DNA from: Schistocephalus solidus
Lineage: Eukaryota > Platyhelminthes > Cestoda > Diphyllobothriidea > Diphyllobothriidae
DNA length: 64,000 nucleotides
Direction: 5' to 3'
Assembly: GCA_017591395.1 (NCBI GenBank)
Contig: WEDG01001301.1
Span: forward strand, 124,001 to 188,000
Part shown: positions 61,640 to 64,000 of the stretch, piece after piece
How positions within the stretch are numbered: the stretch's first letter is position 1
Layout: every line of letters starts with the position of its first letter
The notes under the pieces: model-generated
The model's input: the letters and a program-made list of their open reading frames with translations, nothing else
Database searches by the model: none
Told to the model about the DNA's origin: nothing
Translations under genes and position numbers: made by a program

Positions 61640-63590
61640 ACGTGACCTGATGACAGTTCGAGCGGCGCTGACGCGATGTCAACCGCGTTCACAGCTGAGC
61701 GCAGGGAAGATAACTTGCCCAGGATTTGGTTCATAGGGCTATCAGACTCTCGCAGGATCCACCGCGATCTCTCATTCCTCAATTCATGAAGCCCTGTGAC
61801 AAAGCACAGTTAAAAGAGCCGGATGTGGAATTGTGCGCACTGGATGAAAACGCTAAACTGACTATATATGCGTGCCATACAGGACTGGTCCCCGCGTATT
61901 GACCCAGGCTTTTACACAAATGTCCTCACGGATGACAAATCAGTGGGATTGCCACAGAGTCTACATTTATAAAGAACATTGTGTCCCGAATCTTCACCCT
62001 GATAGCAAGACCGAGCTATTCCGTTAGTTGGCAGTCGTCCCAACCACGGCTTTTAACGCAGTAGATGGAGTCGAGCGCATCGGATATGCTATATTTAGAG
62101 GTAGGCGCAGAGACAGTCGACTTCATCATGTTTCCCACTGCTACACACCAATCCGCTCTCCGAAAACGTTAACTGTCTCATGCAGGAACTTCGTGCTGTG
62201 GCTGCCAGAGTTAGAAAGCTCCTCTTCGTGTGCTGCAGACACGACTTGGAAAGTCAAACACAAAAACCAGGATTTCAGGGAAAATGGGACCATCCGCAAC
62301 ACAGTTTATCTTGTCTCAAATGCTGTCGTGGCAACATGTTTTTTTCCCTTTTGCAGATCTTCAAACCTACTGGGTAAGCATTGATCCACTGACACAGAGA
62401 ATTGAACCCAGATCACCCTACTACGCAGAATGTCGCATTCAGCCAAGGCCTCGATACCCCGTCCGCTTCAATTGGTACTTCAAAGAGCGTCACCACTCAC
62501 AGGGCGAACGACTGAGCATTCCTGAATTGAACGAGTACACAACTGGCGAATATACCTGTCAGGCAGCCATTGAAAGGCCTTCGGGAAGTCCCCTGCTTGT
62601 TAATGCCACCAGGACCGTCAACTACAACAACCCTTCTCCAGGCGACTCAGGTTACCTTCTTTACTTGTTACCCTGCAATAGGTTAACCGACTCTTAAGTT
62701 GCCAAACAATATGTTTAGACTTCACTTGCGCAGCTGGCTTCAGCGGCCGAAGGTGATAGATAAATTGTGTTTGGTGTGTGTACCAAAAATGACAGAAGCC
62801 ATTGTGCACTTGGCACCGTGTAGTTATGCATTATGCTTAAAAGTCTGCGCTTCAATATGAAACATTAGCACGTTGATCTTGTTTGAGGAGCAAAGTACAT
62901 AAGCTAATCAGAATGTACAAAATGGTTCTCCTAGGACACAATTGCTTGATCATTCTTAATTGTTGTCTTTAATGGCAAATTTGTTCTTTGTTGATCTTTG
63001 CTTATTAAATCACTCTCATCTGACGTAAATTAGTTGGAGCCCATTAAGTCTACGTCAGTTGCATCTGTGTATTTGCTTCACAGTTAACGTGTGAAAAGTC
63101 TTTACAGCATCTTCATATTAAAATGCATTTTACGCCGCCTTTAGTGACAGTGAGTGCTTGGGTCTTATTGTCATGGAACTGCCAGTGTCCTGGAAGACAT
63201 CGGGAGTAGTAAACAAGGTGTCTTACACGGACTTGCCAGTGGTGATCCTGAAACAATTGCGCACCGACTTTAAACACACGGACAATAGACGCTTGATAAA
63301 CAGTTTGAAACTACATTTCCATAAATTAGTTGATACTTTATTTACGCCAGCAACAGTTGCTGAACCAAGATTGGCATATAGCAGCCTAAATAATTCAGTG
63401 GATACGCTAAGTATACCGAGTCTCAAAGGTTCTTTTGGAAGGGTTGCTCGTATGACCCCCTATCACGACAACGCGTGCTAACCCGGAAGAACAGAAAGGA
63501 TCGTGTTAATGTGCAGGTAAGAATTAAGTTTTAGGGTCAGACCTGCATGTATGTAGGTGTGAAGATGTAGGAATTGTTTTACGATCTTAT
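61640..63590 (+). repeat. Segmental duplication, right copy (contains Ig exon 9)
   Basis: Second copy of the 57,490-59,450 segment. Small indels separate the two (for example gacgacgatg versus gacgcgatg near the left end, and cttcccagcgg versus cttcagcgg after the exon). Confidence 0.9.
62357..62650 (+). CDS. Locus B exon 9: Ig domain 8 (sub-type A, duplicated)
   Basis: The acceptor is cccttttgcag; 294 nt, phase 1-1. The residues begin DLQTYWVSIDPLTQRIEP. Cys26, Trp40 and Cys68 and the sequon VNATRTVNY are as in exon 8. It differs from exon 8 at five nucleotides, all in the first 22 codons: three change amino acids (His2 to Leu, Gly19 to Arg, Ala20 to Ser) and two are silent; the last 230 or so bases appear identical. 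The same weak GTTACC donor follows, with the same read-through tail ending at 62,695-62,697. No further Ig exon is visible before the window ends. Confidence 0.9.
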
Positions 63591-64000
63591 TATATTGAAA
63601 ATCATATATCTTACTTGATCCATAATAGTTAGTTTCTAAATATCTTTGCATTGTCAATACTCTACCATCCTTTTTTACAATTTAAAATGGCGAATTCCCT
63701 TCTACCGCCGTTCCAGTTATTCCCGCATATTTATAAATTGTGTTCGTTAGGTGTTCGCACGTAGGTTCCTTGACGCTTTGGCAGTCACACATACAGTCCT
63801 TGTCTGTTCTTTAGGCAGCTCTGAAAATATAAGCCTATTTTACTTATTTAGCGTGGAATATAAGAATCTGGGTTACAGTTGCGTCATAAGAACCACCATG
63901 ATGAGTCTCAACCCATTTATTAGCGTAGATATCATTATACTTCATATCGTGTTATTGTCATTTAACGTGACAGTTCGGGTGAACTGAATCATTTCGAGGA
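62651..64000 (+). other. Right end: duplicated intron flank and repeat
   Basis: Up to about 63,590 this is the duplicated downstream flank of the Ig exon. From about 63,660 to the end it resembles 59,600-59,800. No terminator exon, membrane-anchor exon or polyadenylation site could be supported, so locus B may continue beyond the window. Confidence 0.5.

Larger units (their letters stand above)
58500..62356 (+). other. Locus B intron 8 (3.9 kb)
   Basis: The first 950 bp is the duplicated downstream flank. At 59,640-60,400 there is a dispersed repeat related to 1,840-2,525, at 61,270-61,500 a gttaggg-like hexamer repeat, and from 61,640 the second copy of the duplication. Confidence 0.6.
33958..62650 (+). 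other. Locus B: signal peptide exon plus eight tandem single-Ig-domain exons (overview)
   Basis: Nine exons with phase-1 junctions throughout: 33958-34045, 37595-37888, 42545-42832, 44698-44988, 45379-45675, 47958-48248, 52292-52588, 58206-58499 and 62357-62650. Joined, they give 811 codons: a signal peptide followed by eight Ig-like domains. In every domain the two cysteines are 42 residues apart and the core Trp is 14 residues after the first Cys. The domains resemble the I-set Ig modules of flatworm perlecan-like and other extracellular matrix proteins, but no LDLa, laminin or fibronectin exon is seen. No membrane anchor or terminator exon is visible. The exons may be joined serially or used alternatively; the genomic sequence cannot decide. 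Confidence 0.85.

Noticed and set aside
33958..62650. Firm claim of Dscam-like mutually exclusive splicing
   Set aside because: Exon spacing is wide and irregular (0.4-5.6 kb) and no competing RNA-pairing selector sequence was seen; it remains only a hypothesis beside a serial multi-Ig protein.
58031..62697. 171- and 155-codon frames as single-exon Ig genes
   Set aside because: Their N-terminal halves read through intron upstream of the acceptor (ttttgcag); homology with the other Ig exons begins only at the acceptor.

Overview
The window looks like nuclear DNA of a flatworm, most likely a diphyllobothriidean tapeworm (Spirometra / Dibothriocephalus / Schistocephalus type). That assignment is inferred from long AT-rich introns, a tRNA-derived SINE, a LINE endonuclease relic and Penelope-like relics of kinds I recognise from those genomes; no species marker is present. 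There is no operon, Shine-Dalgarno or other prokaryotic organisation. Nearly all short open frames are chance or repeat-derived. The real coding signal is short exons with splice sites, which I joined by reading phase.

Region 1 (about 76-22,190): locus A on the + strand. Ten exons with matching phases run from 76 to 21,915, plus a doubtful eleventh at 22,058-22,186. They encode an internal, roughly 855-codon piece of a large, low-complexity protein rich in Ser/Pro/Arg and acidic residues. I do not recognise it. Its 5' end lies before the window.

Region 2 (about 22.2-33.9 kb): no gene found. It holds a tandem array of twelve tRNA-like SINE units (23,827-27,667, period 302-308 bp) bounded on both sides by (TA)n, a decayed Penelope-like reverse transcriptase (about 27.95-28.65 kb), three more SINE units (29.29-30.05 kb) and AT-rich sequence.

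Region 3 (33,958-62,650 and probably beyond): locus B on the + strand, the most interesting part. A signal-peptide exon is followed by eight exons of 288-297 bp. Each encodes exactly one immunoglobulin-like domain with both cysteines and the core tryptophan, and each is bounded by phase-1 introns. The domains fall into two sub-types. The last two exons lie in a recent duplication of about 1.95 kb. One intron starts with GC instead of GT. Introns hold SINE copies (including an inverted one), a LINE endonuclease relic, and Penelope-associated repeats including a 53-bp-arm hairpin. No transmembrane, anchor or C-terminal exon is visible, so the gene either continues past the window or ends by read-through of an Ig exon.

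Loci A and B have the same orientation but no evident functional link. If all locus B exons are joined, the product is a secreted or extracellular multi-Ig protein of at least 811 residues. Because every Ig exon is symmetric (phase 1-1), any subset could be skipped or swapped without breaking the frame.
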